Assembly: GCF_001305295.1 (NCBI RefSeq)
Contig: NZ_LJSI01000023.1
Coordinates: 62,001 to 126,000, forward strand
Reading direction: 5' to 3'
DNA: 64,000 nt
Source of the DNA: Neptunomonas antarctica
GTDB taxonomy: Bacteria > Pseudomonadota > Gammaproteobacteria > Pseudomonadales > Balneatricaceae
The translations under genes and the position numbers were made by a program. This document shows positions 55,816 through 64,000 of the stretch, one piece after another (the first letter of the stretch is position 1; the number at the start of each line of letters is the position of its first letter). Under the pieces are notes generated by a model. That model saw nothing but the letters and a program-made list of their open reading frames with translations, was not told the origin of the DNA and did not search any database.

Positions 55816-57336
55816 TTAGTTAATGCTTAGTTTTATATCCGCATTTTTCAAATATTCTATTTCTTGCTCAAGATCAGCCTGCGTTAATGGGTAGTTTGTA
55901 AGGACGCCTTCTTCAAAACAGAGTTCGAGTTTTTTCCCCTCTGCTTTTAAAGTAAAAGCGGGTAGGTCTGTACTGCTGCGGCTGCGGTGAAAAATCACGG
56001 AGAGTCTTAATAGTACGCAGAGCCGTTTATAGGCTTCTTTACTGCTTTCAGGTAGTTGTTTGTATTCTTCTTTAGGAAACTTACGACGGTTGCCACGTGC
56101 AAGAAAGGCTAGCAGTAACTGTTCTGGATTTGTGAAGCCGGCAAGATCAGAATGTTGCAGTAAGTAGGCGCTGTGTTTATGAAACTGGTTGTGTGCAATC
56201 GTTAAACCTATTTCATGCGTGCGAGCGGCCCAGCTTAACATTTCATGATAATCCGGATGCTTCAGCCCCCAGGTATGCTTCACTTGATCAAGCGCGGATA
56301 GCGCGGTCTGCTCAATACGTTGAGCGTGCGCTTCATTAACATGATAACGTTGGATTAATGCTGAAATAGAGCGCTCACGAACATCTTCGTGGCGTAAGCG
56401 GCCTGCCATGTCATACAGTAATCCTTCACGTAGTGCGCCTTCTGAGAAAGTCATCTCAGTAATATTAAGTGAGTTAAAAAGCGCTGTTAATATTGCCAAA
56501 CCTGCAGGCAGAATAGCGGCTCTTTCCTGTTTTACACCTGCTATGTCTACCTCAGAAAGGTTGTTAAAACTCAGTACTTTCTCTTTTAGTTGGTGTAATG
56601 CGTCCCGGGTAATGTTTTCTTCGCTAAAGCCGCTGGCTATGCAGGCGTTTTTGATCGCTTTAATGGTACCCGAAGATCCAACGCTACTTGTCCAACCTAG
56701 TTTTTTGTAAGTTTCACGGATAGACAGTAATTCGCGCATCGCTGCATATTCGGCTTGGCGGAAGTTCTTTTCACTAATAATGCCGTCGACAAAGAAAAGC
56801 TGTGTATACGAGACGCAGCCCATATGCAGGCTTTCTAATTCGATTGGTTCGAAATGTTCACCGATAATGCATTCGGTACTACCGCCGCCGATATCTATGA
56901 CTAATCTGGCACCCTGGGTATTAGCCAGCGTGTGGGATACGCCGAGATAAATCAGGCGGGCTTCTTCGCGTCCGGCAATAATCTCAATAGGCACGCCGAG
57001 AATTTTTTCAGCTCGCTCTGTAAATACGCGTCGATTAACAGCTTCGCGAAGTGCGTTGGTAGCCACGATCTTAACAGCGTCAGGAGGGTAGTCGTTCAGT
57101 GGTTGAGCAAAGCGGCTTAAGCAGGTAAGTCCTCGTTCCATCGCTTCTGAAGACAGTCGCTTGTCTGGGCCAATGCCCGCAGCGAGTTGGACTTTTTCTG
57201 ACATCATATCAACGGTAGAGAGTTCTCCCTGGGAAAGCCTGGCCACTACCATGTGGAAGCTGTTTGATCCAAGATCAATAGCGGCGAGTAACGAGTCTTC
57301 ACGTGTAGGATCAGCAGGGTATTCTGGATTTAGCAT
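55816..57336 (-). CDS. ppx: Exopolyphosphatase (Ppx/GppA family)
   Basis: A 506-residue protein with the sugar-kinase-like ATPase fold of Ppx/GppA: LAAIDLGSNSFHMVVARL near the start and VIDIGGGSTECIIG with the catalytic loop near 150. The C-terminal half is an HD-like domain (HEIGLTIAHNQFHKHSAYLLQ). Length matches E. coli Ppx (513). It releases phosphate from polyphosphate and may hydrolyse pppGpp as GppA does; the two are hard to separate by eye. The ppk gene is not adjacent. It is divergent from trxA. Confidence 0.93.
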   Translation of the reverse strand: MLNPEYPADPTREDSLLAAIDLGSNSFHMVVARLSQGELSTVDMMSEKVQLAAGIGPDKRLSSEAMERGLTCLSRFAQPLNDYPPDAVKIVATNALREAVNRRVFTERAEKILGVPIEIIAGREEARLIYLGVSHTLANTQGARLVIDIGGGSTECIIGEHFEPIELESLHMGCVSYTQLFFVDGIISEKNFRQAEYAAMRELLSIRETYKKLGWTSSVGSSGTIKAIKNACIASGFSEENITRDALHQLKEKVLSFNNLSEVDIAGVKQERAAILPAGLAILTALFNSLNITEMTFSEGALREGLLYDMAGRLRHEDVRERSISALIQRYHVNEAHAQRIEQTALSALDQVKHTWGLKHPDYHEMLSWAARTHEIGLTIAHNQFHKHSAYLLQHSDLAGFTNPEQLLLAFLARGNRRKFPKEEYKQLPESSKEAYKRLCVLLRLSVIFHRSRSSTDLPAFTLKAEGKKLELCFEEGVLTNYPLTQADLEQEIEYLKNADIKLSIN

Positions 57337-57426
57337 CGAGCCATCTTCTATTTAGCTGCAGAAAAGTTTTAAGGGTAGCAGAAGAAGATGACAGAATCAG
57401 TGATTTACAGCATTGCTTGAAGAGAG

Positions 57427-57456
57427 TTCACATTTTTCTCTCGCTGATGGTATCAT
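57427..57456 (+). promoter_or_regulatory. Candidate sigma-70 promoter of trxA
   Basis: TTCACA (57427-57432) and TATCAT (57451-57456) are separated by 18 bp, ending 52 bp before the trxA ATG. Confidence 0.4.
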
Positions 57457-57508
57457 TAATTTTTGTTTTTAGAGCACGCGGCGTTTCTGGTGCGTTTGGA
57501 GAGGTTAA

Positions 57509-57835
57509 ATGAGCGAAAATATCGTTAATGTTACTGATGCATCTTTTGATGAAGATGTAGTAAAAGCAGAAGGCGCGGTGCTGGTCGATTATTGGGCTGA
57601 ATGGTGTGGTCCTTGCAAAATGATTGCCCCCGTTCTGGAAGAGATCGCCAAAGAATACGAAGGCCGTCTCAAAATTTGTAAATTAAACATTGATGAAAAT
57701 AGCGAGACCCCTCCTAAATTTGGTATTCGCGGTATTCCAACCTTGATGCTATTTAAAGGTGGTAATGTTGAAGCGACCAAAGTAGGTGCTTTATCAAAAT
57801 CTCAGCTCTCCGCTTTTATCGATGCAAATTTGTAA
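57509..57835 (+). CDS. trxA: Thioredoxin 1
   Basis: A 108-residue thioredoxin with the active site WCGPC (Cys33 and Cys36), the cis-proline segment [14 protein letters not shown] and the standard length. It reduces protein disulfides using thioredoxin reductase. GAGAGGTTAA precedes the ATG. trxA-rho adjacency is conserved in gammaproteobacteria. Confidence 0.97.
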   Translation: MSENIVNVTDASFDEDVVKAEGAVLVDYWAEWCGPCKMIAPVLEEIAKEYEGRLKICKLNIDENSETPPKFGIRGIPTLMLFKGGNVEATKVGALSKSQLSAFIDANL

Positions 57836-57844
57836 GCTAGCCGT

Positions 57845-58043
57845 CTGTCGGATTTGATGGGTCGTAGCGAGGGAAAGATCGATTTTAGACAGTTTTTGAA
57901 CTATTTAGAGGCGAATAGTGGTTTTATTCAACGAGAAATGGGACCAGAAATTGCCAAAATTGGCTTCTCCGCACGACTGCATGGATGCAGGAGGTAGCGC
58001 AGCGCAGGAGCAGTTGCTGAGTAATCAGCATTAAGTCCGACAG
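57845..58043. mobile_element. Hairpin-rich MITE- or REP-like element in the trxA-rho gap
   Basis: A 199-bp segment bounded by 8-bp inverted repeats, CTGTCGGA (57845-57852) and TCCGACAG (58036-58043). Inside are three further perfect hairpins: GCCAA/TTGGC (57953-57964), CTGCAT/ATGCAG (57977-57990) and TGCTGA/TCAGCA (58015-58030). It has no credible open frame. Such short hairpin-rich repeats with inverted ends are typical of non-autonomous dispersed elements. A structured rho leader or trxA 3' end is the alternative. The 410-bp gap otherwise holds only the AT-rich rho promoter region (58100-58245). Confidence 0.5.
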
Positions 58044-58245
58044 TCTGCCAGACAAAAACGGGGAAGAAATTGTCGTTTTAGGCATTATCTTTTCCGTTTT
58101 ACTAGACACTCGCTGTACAACCTTCTATATTTGTTCTGTCTGGCGCTTATAATCAGTTTTTAAGCGTTTCAGTTCGTAGTATTTATTCTTTGTACTTATC
58201 CCCTTTTTGATTTTTCATCCTACTCAGCCACTCACCTCAAAATAT

Positions 58246-59505
58246 ATGAATCTTACCGAATTAAAAACTAAAAGCGTTCCTGATCTTCTCGATATCGCAC
58301 AGGAAATGGGCCTCGACAATCTTGCCCGCTCTCGTAAACAAGATGTCATTTTTGCCATTCTGAAAAAACATTCTAAGAGCGGCGAAGATATTCATGGTGA
58401 TGGTGTGCTGGAAATTCTCCAGGACGGCTTCGGTTTCTTACGCTCTGCTGACTGCTCATATCTGGCTGGACCCGATGATATTTATGTTTCGCCTAGTCAG
58501 ATCAGACGTTTTAATTTACGTACCGGCGATACTATTTCCGGTAAAATTCGCCCTCCTAAAGACAGCGAGCGTTATTTTGCGCTTCTCAAAGTTAATGAAA
58601 TTAACTTTGATCGTCCGGAAAATGCGAAAAATAAAATTCTGTTTGAAAACCTAACACCTTTATTTGCGCAAAAGCGTTTGCGTATGGAGCTGGGTAACGG
58701 CAGTACAGAAGACATTACTGCGCGCATTCTCGATTTAGTTAGCCCGATGGGTAAAGGTCAGCGTGCTCTGATCGTATCGCCGCCAAAAGCGGGTAAGACC
58801 TTAATGCTGCAGAATATTGCAAACAGCATTACGCGTAACAACCCTGAGTGTCATTTGATCGTTCTGTTGATTGATGAACGCCCAGAGGAAGTAACTGAAA
58901 TGCAGCGTACCGTGCGCGGCGAAGTGGTTGCTTCTACTTTTGATGAGCCACCAGCACGTCACGTGCAGGTCGCTGAGATGGTTATCGAGAAGGCTAAGCG
59001 TCTGACTGAGCACAAGAAGGATGTTGTCATTCTGCTTGACTCTATTACGCGTTTGGCTCGTGCTTACAACACAGTGATTCCTTCTTCTGGTAAAGTCTTA
59101 ACTGGTGGTGTGGATGCACATGCACTGGAACGTCCTAAGCGTTTCTTTGGTGCTGCCCGTAACATCGAAGAAGGTGGCAGTTTAACGATTATTGCAACGG
59201 CTCTGGTCGATACTGGTTCGAAGATGGATGAAGTTATCTTTGAAGAGTTTAAAGGTACAGGTAACTCTGAAGTGCATCTGGACCGTAAAACTGCAGAGAA
59301 GCGTATCTATCCTGCCATTAACATCCGTCGTTCAGGTACGCGTCGTGAAGACTTGCTGACCTCTGAAGATGAATTGCAACGTATGTGGATCTTACGTAAG
59401 TTGCTGGATTCAATGGATGATTCGTCGGCCACTGAGTTTGTCATTGATAAACTGAAAGACTTTAAGACCAATGATGAATTCTTCCAGTCGATGCGTCGTA
59501 AATAA
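58246..59505 (+). CDS. rho: Transcription termination factor Rho
   Basis: A 419-residue hexameric RNA helicase, exactly the length of E. coli Rho. It has an N-terminal helical and cold-shock-like RNA-binding domain ([19 protein letters not shown]), P-loop [10 protein letters not shown], Walker [17 protein letters not shown] and the Q/R loops near [23 protein letters not shown] 58246 gives the family N-terminus [18 protein letters not shown]; an upstream ATG at 58207 would add 13 residues. Autoregulation through its leader is known in enterics; the unusual upstream element may matter here. Confidence 0.97.
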   Translation: MNLTELKTKSVPDLLDIAQEMGLDNLARSRKQDVIFAILKKHSKSGEDIHGDGVLEILQDGFGFLRSADCSYLAGPDDIYVSPSQIRRFNLRTGDTISGKIRPPKDSERYFALLKVNEINFDRPENAKNKILFENLTPLFAQKRLRMELGNGSTEDITARILDLVSPMGKGQRALIVSPPKAGKTLMLQNIANSITRNNPECHLIVLLIDERPEEVTEMQRTVRGEVVASTFDEPPARHVQVAEMVIEKAKRLTEHKKDVVILLDSITRLARAYNTVIPSSGKVLTGGVDAHALERPKRFFGAARNIEEGGSLTIIATALVDTGSKMDEVIFEEFKGTGNSEVHLDRKTAEKRIYPAINIRRSGTRREDLLTSEDELQRMWILRKLLDSMDDSSATEFVIDKLKDFKTNDEFFQSMRRK

Positions 59506-59531
59506 ATTTACGAACCATTTATAGAGTCATT

Positions 59532-59561
59532 AAAAGGGTGAGCTTGTGCTTGCCCTTTTTT
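59532..59561 (+). terminator. Intrinsic terminator of rho
   Basis: AAAAGGGTGAGC and GCTTGCCCTTTT pair over 12 bp with two G-U pairs and a TTGT loop, and a run of T residues extends to 59561. Confidence 0.8.
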
Positions 59562-59669
59562 ATGGGCAACGTAGTAAGTTATTTTCTACATAGCGCTTAA
59601 CTGGTTGTATACAAAGGTTGCGACCGGCCGTAAAACGTTGTGGTTGGTTGTAAAAAAAGAGTGTGGCCG

Positions 59670-61157
59670 ATGTCGAATCTCAAATATAAAGACCTGCGTG
59701 ATTTTATCTCTGTGTTGGAAGCCAGAGGTGAGCTCAAGCGAATTAAACAAGAGATTGATCCGAATCTCGAAATGACTGAAATTTGCGATCGTACCTTGCG
59801 TGCGGGTGGTCCTGCATTGCTGTTTGAGAATCCCAAAGGTTACGATTATCCGGTATTAGCTAACCTGTTTGGTACACCTGAGCGTGTTGCTTTAGGTATG
59901 GGTGAAGAAAGTGTCAGTGCGCTTCGCGAAGTCGGTAAATTGCTGGCTATGTTGAAAGAGCCCGAACCACCCAAAAGCATGAAAGATGCCTGGGATAAGT
60001 TACCAATTTTCAAGCAAGTATTGAATATGGGGCCGAAGGTCGTTAAAAAAGCGGCGTGTCAGACTCATGTGCTTGAAGGTGATGCCGTTGATCTGTACAA
60101 ATTACCTATCCAGACCTGTTGGCCAGGCGATGCCGGGCCATTGATTACCTGGCCTTTGGTTATCACGCGCGGTCCTAATAAAGAACGTCAAAACCTGGGT
60201 ATTTATCGTCAGCAGGTTATCGGCAAAAATAAACTGATTATGCGTTGGTTAGCTCATCGGGGTGGTGCCCTGGATTTTAGAGAGTGGCAAAAACAGCATC
60301 CCGGTGAGAACTTTCCGGTGGCTGTTGCGCTCGGCGCAGATCCTGCGACTATTCTGGGAGCCGTAACGCCAGTACCAGACACCTTGTCGGAGTACGCATT
60401 TGCGGGCTTATTACGCGGCGGAAAAACCGAAGTGACGGCGTGTATTGGTAGTGATCTGCAAGTACCGGCCAGTGCTGAGTTTATTCTTGAAGGTTACATT
60501 GCACCTGATGAGATGGCAGAAGAAGGCCCGTTCGGTGACCACACCGGTTACTACAACGAAGTAGATAGCTTTCCTGTGTTTACGGTAGAGCGCATAACGC
60601 ATCGTGACCGGCCTATTTATCACAGCACTTATACGGGTCGTCCACCTGATGAACCGGCCATTCTGGGCGTTGCTCTGAATGAAGTCTTTGTGCCTATTTT
60701 GCAGAAACAATTTCCTGAAATTGTAGATTTTTATCTGCCGCCAGAAGGCTGCTCCTATCGCATGGCCGTTGTGACCATGAAAAAACAGTATCCGGGGCAT
60801 GCTAAGCGCGTCATGTTGGGCGTTTGGTCTTACTTACGCCAGTTTATGTATACTAAGTTCGTGATTGTTTGCGATGATGATATTAATGCGCGTGACTGGA
60901 ACGATGTGATCTGGGCCATTACTACACGTATGGATCCATCACGTGATACGGTATTAATTGATAACACGCCGATTGATTATCTGGATTTTGCATCACCGGT
61001 TTCGGGTCTGGGCTCTAAAATGGGTATGGATGCGACGAATAAGTGGCCTGGTGAAACAACGCGAGAATGGGGTGAGCCTATTCAAATGTCGGATGATGTT
61101 AAGCAACGTATAGACGACATCTGGGATGAATTAGGCATTATGCCTGATGTCAGCTAA
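59670..61157 (+). CDS. ubiD: 4-hydroxy-3-polyprenylbenzoate decarboxylase (UbiD)
   Basis: A 495-residue prenylated-FMN decarboxylase of ubiquinone synthesis (E. coli UbiD, 497). [21 protein letters not shown] at the N-terminus, [19 protein letters not shown] (metal and catalytic Glu region near 285) and the C-terminal [12 protein letters not shown] segment are typical. I chose ATG 59670 for the family start MSNLKYKDL; an in-frame GTG at 59640 would add ten residues. The stop overlaps the next gene by 11 bp. The prenyl-FMN synthase gene ubiX is not in the window. Confidence 0.95.
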   Translation: MSNLKYKDLRDFISVLEARGELKRIKQEIDPNLEMTEICDRTLRAGGPALLFENPKGYDYPVLANLFGTPERVALGMGEESVSALREVGKLLAMLKEPEPPKSMKDAWDKLPIFKQVLNMGPKVVKKAACQTHVLEGDAVDLYKLPIQTCWPGDAGPLITWPLVITRGPNKERQNLGIYRQQVIGKNKLIMRWLAHRGGALDFREWQKQHPGENFPVAVALGADPATILGAVTPVPDTLSEYAFAGLLRGGKTEVTACIGSDLQVPASAEFILEGYIAPDEMAEEGPFGDHTGYYNEVDSFPVFTVERITHRDRPIYHSTYTGRPPDEPAILGVALNEVFVPILQKQFPEIVDFYLPPEGCSYRMAVVTMKKQYPGHAKRVMLGVWSYLRQFMYTKFVIVCDDDINARDWNDVIWAITTRMDPSRDTVLIDNTPIDYLDFASPVSGLGSKMGMDATNKWPGETTREWGEPIQMSDDVKQRIDDIWDELGIMPDVS

Positions 61158-62211
61158 CGTGAAGTGTATACGCTTGAATGATATGGCTGAGCTATTATCA
61201 TGCAACCCCGACGAAACGCTACTTCAGGTAGTGGAGCGATATGGGTATCGTATGCCTCGTAGTTGCCAAAATGGTGTGTGTCAGATATGTGAATATCAAT
61301 TGTTGTCGGGTGAAGTCAGGCAACACTATCCGCAAAAGTACCTTACGGCTAAGATTGGCGACAGCGGAAATAACCAAAAGACGCCATTGCTGGGCTTGGC
61401 ATGTACATCTATCCCTGTGAGTGATTGCCGGATAAATATTAAAGGGCTGAAAAGTCCCGGAGAGCAAGAAGTGAAACGTTTGAATTGTGATATTGCACAG
61501 ATAGAGAAGCTCAACAAGGATGTATATCGGGTATCGCTGGTGCTGCCTGCCACGGCATCGCAGTCGGTTGAGTATTATGCCGGCCAGTATCTTGAAATTG
61601 TTATGCCGGACGGTCAGCAAGCGGCGTTCTCTATCGGTAGTGCGCCTGAAGCAGGGCGTAATATTGAGTTGCATGTAAGACATGCGCCTGACAGCGTCTT
61701 GTCGACGGCTATTCTGGCGCATTTGCAAAGTTCAAAAACGGTTACCGTAGAACTGCCGCAAGGCGATTGTTATCTTCGCGCAGGCAACGTGGTTGCTGGT
61801 CAAACGATTATTTTAGCGGCAGCCAGTACCGGATTTTCTCAGATCAAAAGTATGATGGAGCATCTGCTGGCGCAGCATGTGAAAAATCCAATACATCTCT
61901 ATTGGGGCGCACGGGTGGCGGCAGATTTGTATCTCTCTGAACTGCCAAAGCAGTGGGCAGCAGAAAACGATAATGTTACTTACCATCCCGTCGTGAGTGA
62001 GCCTGGTGATAGCTGTGGCTGGACAGGAAGGGTTGATTTACTACCGCGAGCTATTCAGAGCGACTTTGATAGCCTGGCGGATGTTGAGGTATACACCAGT
62101 GGCTCACCTGCAATGGTTTATGCATTACTGGATGCGTGTGAAGAAAAAGGGCTAAAGCAGGCACAAATGCATTCAGATGTATTTGCGTATGCACCTCGCC
62201 CAGAAAAATAG
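61147..62211 (+). CDS. 2Fe-2S ferredoxin-type flavin reductase
   Basis: A 354-residue fusion. The N-terminal ferredoxin domain (about 1-100) has plant-type cluster cysteines in [10 protein letters not shown] (C-x4-C-x2-C) and a fourth Cys in LACTS about 38 residues later. The FAD-binding domain follows ([22 protein letters not shown]), then an NAD-binding domain ([15 protein letters not shown]). It resembles CDP-6-deoxy-delta-3,4-glucoseen reductase-like and Fre-type reductases, which are often encoded beside ubiD. Overlap with ubiD by 11 bp suggests coupled translation; a role as a flavin or FMN reductase supporting UbiD/UbiX is inferred, not shown. Confidence 0.85.
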   Translation: MSANVKCIRLNDMAELLSCNPDETLLQVVERYGYRMPRSCQNGVCQICEYQLLSGEVRQHYPQKYLTAKIGDSGNNQKTPLLGLACTSIPVSDCRINIKGLKSPGEQEVKRLNCDIAQIEKLNKDVYRVSLVLPATASQSVEYYAGQYLEIVMPDGQQAAFSIGSAPEAGRNIELHVRHAPDSVLSTAILAHLQSSKTVTVELPQGDCYLRAGNVVAGQTIILAAASTGFSQIKSMMEHLLAQHVKNPIHLYWGARVAADLYLSELPKQWAAENDNVTYHPVVSEPGDSCGWTGRVDLLPRAIQSDFDSLADVEVYTSGSPAMVYALLDACEEKGLKQAQMHSDVFAYAPRPEK

Positions 62212-62237
62212 TGACTGATTGATATGTTAGTGTTTCC

Positions 62238-62266
62238 AAAACGCCGGTCATTTGATCGGCGTTTTT
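62238..62266 (+). terminator. Terminator of the ubiD operon
   Basis: AAAACGCCG and CGGCGTTTT form a 9-bp stem around a 10-base loop and end in T residues. It lies 27 bp after the reductase stop. Confidence 0.85.
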
Positions 62267-62454
62267 ATGTGACTAAATTGGTAAAGGGTTTGTAGAAGAT
62301 GCCCGCTAGTATGAACTTTTGTATCTAAGTGTCTGTCGAATTTAAAGTCCTGATCTATAGGGCTCAATTATCAGCTAGCTGTTTATTGAAAACATTCATC
62401 AAAAAATAGGTATCAGATAATTTCCTATCTCTAAAAAACAAAAAAGGATTTAAT

Positions 62455-62907
62455 ATGCGTATTATCTTATTAGGCATTCTGTCAATTTTTGCACTTTCTT
62501 CACCGGTATTTGCTGATAATGGCCTTGTTAATGTGAAGAGTGCTCACGATGTGAAAATGACGGCTGATCGACTTGAAGCAGTACTGGTAGAAAAAGGAAT
62601 GACGGTTTTTGCGCGTATTGACCACGCCGCGGGTGCTGAGAAAGCCGGGATGCAGTTACGCCCAACAGAGTTGGTGATTTTTGGTAATCCCAAAGTTGGC
62701 ACGCCACTAATGCTGTGTGATCAAAATGCCGCGATTGATCTTCCACAAAAAGCGTTAATTCATGAAGATGCAGCAGGGCAGGTCTGGTTGAGCTATAACA
62801 GTCCCGCCTACCTGGCTGAACGTCATCAGTTGAAAGAGTGCTCAGCTGTTCTGATGAAAGTTGAGAATGCGCTTAGCAACTTTGCTAAGGCTGCCACTCA
62901 GTCTTAA
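62455..62907 (+). CDS. Exported DUF302 family protein
   Basis: A 150-residue protein with a signal peptide (MRIILLGILSIFALSSPVFA) and a single DUF302 domain. The segments FARIDHAAGAEKAGMQLRPTELVIFGNPK and GTPLMLCDQNAAIDLPQKALI are the conserved core (quoted in parts). Function is unknown; members are thought to form dimers. AAAAAGGA lies upstream of the ATG. It is a single-gene unit; the 188-bp gap before it shows nothing else except a short match to the trxA-rho element edge. Confidence 0.87.
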   Translation: MRIILLGILSIFALSSPVFADNGLVNVKSAHDVKMTADRLEAVLVEKGMTVFARIDHAAGAEKAGMQLRPTELVIFGNPKVGTPLMLCDQNAAIDLPQKALIHEDAAGQVWLSYNSPAYLAERHQLKECSAVLMKVENALSNFAKAATQS

Positions 62908-62940
62908 ACTCTGGATCCTAAATAAAAATTTATGGACAAT

Positions 62941-62970
62941 AAAAAACCGGAACAGAATTCCGGTTTTTTT
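62941..62970. terminator. Bidirectional terminator between DUF302 and hemY
   Basis: AAAAAACCGGAA and TTCCGGTTTTTT form a perfect 12-bp stem with a CAGAA loop. It serves both convergent genes. Confidence 0.92.
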
Positions 62971-62991
62971 ATATTCAAAAAAGCAGTAGGC

Positions 62992-64000
62992 TTATATGCT
63001 GCTTGCAGCTTTTTCTGTGTTTTGTTCTTTATTTTGTGCTTCGGTTGAGGTTGGCAGAGGCGAGAGGTTCTCTCCCGTCAGCGCTAACCCATCTTGCATC
63101 ACTTTGAGTGAACGTTCAGTTTCACCCAAGTGTTGCAGTAAGCGACTCAACTCGTTATAGGTCTCTGACGATTTTTCAAGAGTCAGGCTTTCCTCAAAAT
63201 AGTCCGCTGCTTTTCCCCATTGCTCGTTGCGCATGGCCAGTCGGCCAAGGGTGAGTTTGAGTGCCGCACTATCGGGGTTCTTTTTCAGCCAGCCTTTGGC
63301 TACCTCAAGCTGTTTATGTGCATTTTCACCCTTAATGCGACCATAAAGCTTAACCAGTTCTTCATCCCATTGATGTTTGATCTGATCTCGTAAAAAGCTT
63401 TCTGCTTTATCTTCTGAATCAGCGGTAATCAGCTGTTCAATATACTGTCGAACCATAGAGGTGTCATGTGACAATCTGGAAGGAATACTCTGCCACTCTT
63501 TTGTGAGTGCTTTCAGGCGGGTGTTGTTATCTGCTTCTACAGGCAAATTGGTGAGAGTGCTGTTGAGCAGGCTTGAATAGCAGGCTTGTTCCAGTTCAGA
63601 AATCTCTTCTTCTTTCAGTACTTTCAGTTTGCGCAGTTCAGGAATCAGATTGGTCAGCCCGTGCCAGTCCTGCAGTCGCAGATATACATCTTTGAGCAGG
63701 CGCAGCACATAAGTATGTTTCGGCGCTAAGCGACGTAAGCGCAGCAGGGTTGCGAGGCAAGGTTCAAGCTGACCGCGTTCCAGCTGAATTTGCACTTGAG
63801 CGATACCAATAGCAACTTCAGCCTGAGGAACACAGCTAAGTGCTTTTTGCAGCAGGTCATCGGCGGCCTGATCTTCGCCTTGTTCATGAGCGGCGCGGGC
63901 GGCAGCGATGTAGTTAATCAGCGGTTGGGCGGAGTTCTCAGCTGATTGACTGAGTAATCGCTGAGCTTTCGACCAGCGGCCTTCCGACAATGCCAGCAGG
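62992..64000 (-). CDS. hemY: HemY-type TPR protein, 5' part outside the window
   Basis: At least 335 C-terminal residues of a TPR-repeat protein. The frame stays open through base 64000, so the N-terminal membrane segment lies outside. Family segments include NYIAAARAAHEQGEDQAADDLL, LRLRRLAPKHTYVLRLLKDVYL and a TPR near the C-terminus (LTLGRLAMRNEQWGKAADYFEESL). It matches the soluble part of proteobacterial HemY (not the unrelated protoporphyrinogen oxidase), which is encoded with hemC-hemD-hemX and may assist heme synthesis at the membrane. A TTG at 63990 is only an internal codon, not a start. Confidence 0.85.
   Translation of the reverse strand, partial: LLALSEGRWSKAQRLLSQSAENSAQPLINYIAAARAAHEQGEDQAADDLLQKALSCVPQAEVAIGIAQVQIQLERGQLEPCLATLLRLRRLAPKHTYVLRLLKDVYLRLQDWHGLTNLIPELRKLKVLKEEEISELEQACYSSLLNSTLTNLPVEADNNTRLKALTKEWQSIPSRLSHDTSMVRQYIEQLITADSEDKAESFLRDQIKHQWDEELVKLYGRIKGENAHKQLEVAKGWLKKNPDSAALKLTLGRLAMRNEQWGKAADYFEESLTLEKSSETYNELSRLLQHLGETERSLKVMQDGLALTGENLSPLPTSTEAQNKEQNTEKAASSI

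Noticed and set aside
57924-58109. 61-codon minus-strand open frame in the trxA-rho gap
   Set aside because: It runs through the hairpin-rich element, has low-complexity composition and no ribosome-binding site; the frame is better explained as a by-product of the repeat.
62331-62343. Second copy of the trxA-rho element
   Set aside because: Only a 13-base edge-like match with one mismatch is seen; the internal hairpins are absent, so it is not called as an element.

Overview
The window is a gene-dense, continuous stretch of chromosome from a gammaproteobacterium, most likely a marine Oceanospirillales-type organism. The evidence is the gmk-rpoZ-spoT order, the yrfG-hslR-hslO block, trxA-rho-ubiD, the tesA/ybbA-ybbP pair, an AlgQ/Rsd-type anti-sigma factor, a DctB/DctD-controlled TRAP transporter and PhaB/PhaJ-type genes, with balanced base composition. 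The closest genus cannot be named from sequence reading alone. I saw no rRNA, tRNA, CRISPR array, prophage or intact insertion sequence.

Layout. 1-3.7 kb: end of a Bat (aerotolerance-type) operon, with a BatA tail, a VWA/TPR protein and BatD. 3.7-6.7 kb: a divergent metal-resistance pair (CadR-like MerR regulator and CadA/ZntA-like ATPase) around a textbook MerR operator. 6.7-10.1 kb: an acyl-CoA cluster (malonyl-CoA decarboxylase with PhaB, divergent from a MaoC hydratase and a cysteine hydrolase). 10.1-11.9 kb: a PAS histidine kinase with a FixJ/LuxR-type regulator. 12-15 kb: gmk, rpoZ, spoT. 15-27.5 kb: HDOD protein, YheS ABC-F ATPase, FKBP isomerase, WD40 lipoprotein with Rsd, FliL-like protein, gshA, tex and pyk. 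27.6-36.6 kb: dctB-dctD, a chemoreceptor with a CxxCH heme-type motif, then dctP-dctQ-dctM. 36.7-44.2 kb: a membrane protein, a pseudouridine synthase, ilvA, rpiA, an unlisted 41-residue membrane protein and a DUF748 giant. 44.2-50.6 kb: ybbP-ybbA/tesA, DUF805, DUF2799, an FAH-family enzyme and sodB. 50.9-64 kb: nudE, yrfG-hslR-hslO, pckA, ppx, trxA, rho, ubiD with an Fe-S flavoreductase, a DUF302 protein and the 3' part of hemY.

How it works together. The dct block reads as a complete C4-dicarboxylate uptake circuit. A periplasmic-sensing kinase and a sigma-54 activator lie 2-6 kb from the transporter. The transporter has a near-consensus -24/-12 promoter and two GGAAAT-core elements about 70-115 bp upstream of it. 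A leaky-looking hairpin separates dctP from dctQM. Pyruvate kinase and PEP carboxykinase elsewhere in the window fit growth on organic acids. Most convergent gene pairs share one perfectly symmetrical bidirectional terminator.

Most of the window is conserved housekeeping. The observations most worth a second look are the heme-motif chemoreceptor, the dct enhancer/promoter architecture, a hairpin-rich MITE-like element in the trxA-rho gap, the mutually exclusive inverted repeats between the malonyl-CoA decarboxylase and MaoC genes, and four short direct repeats in front of hslO. I found no single locus that I would confidently call a new system.
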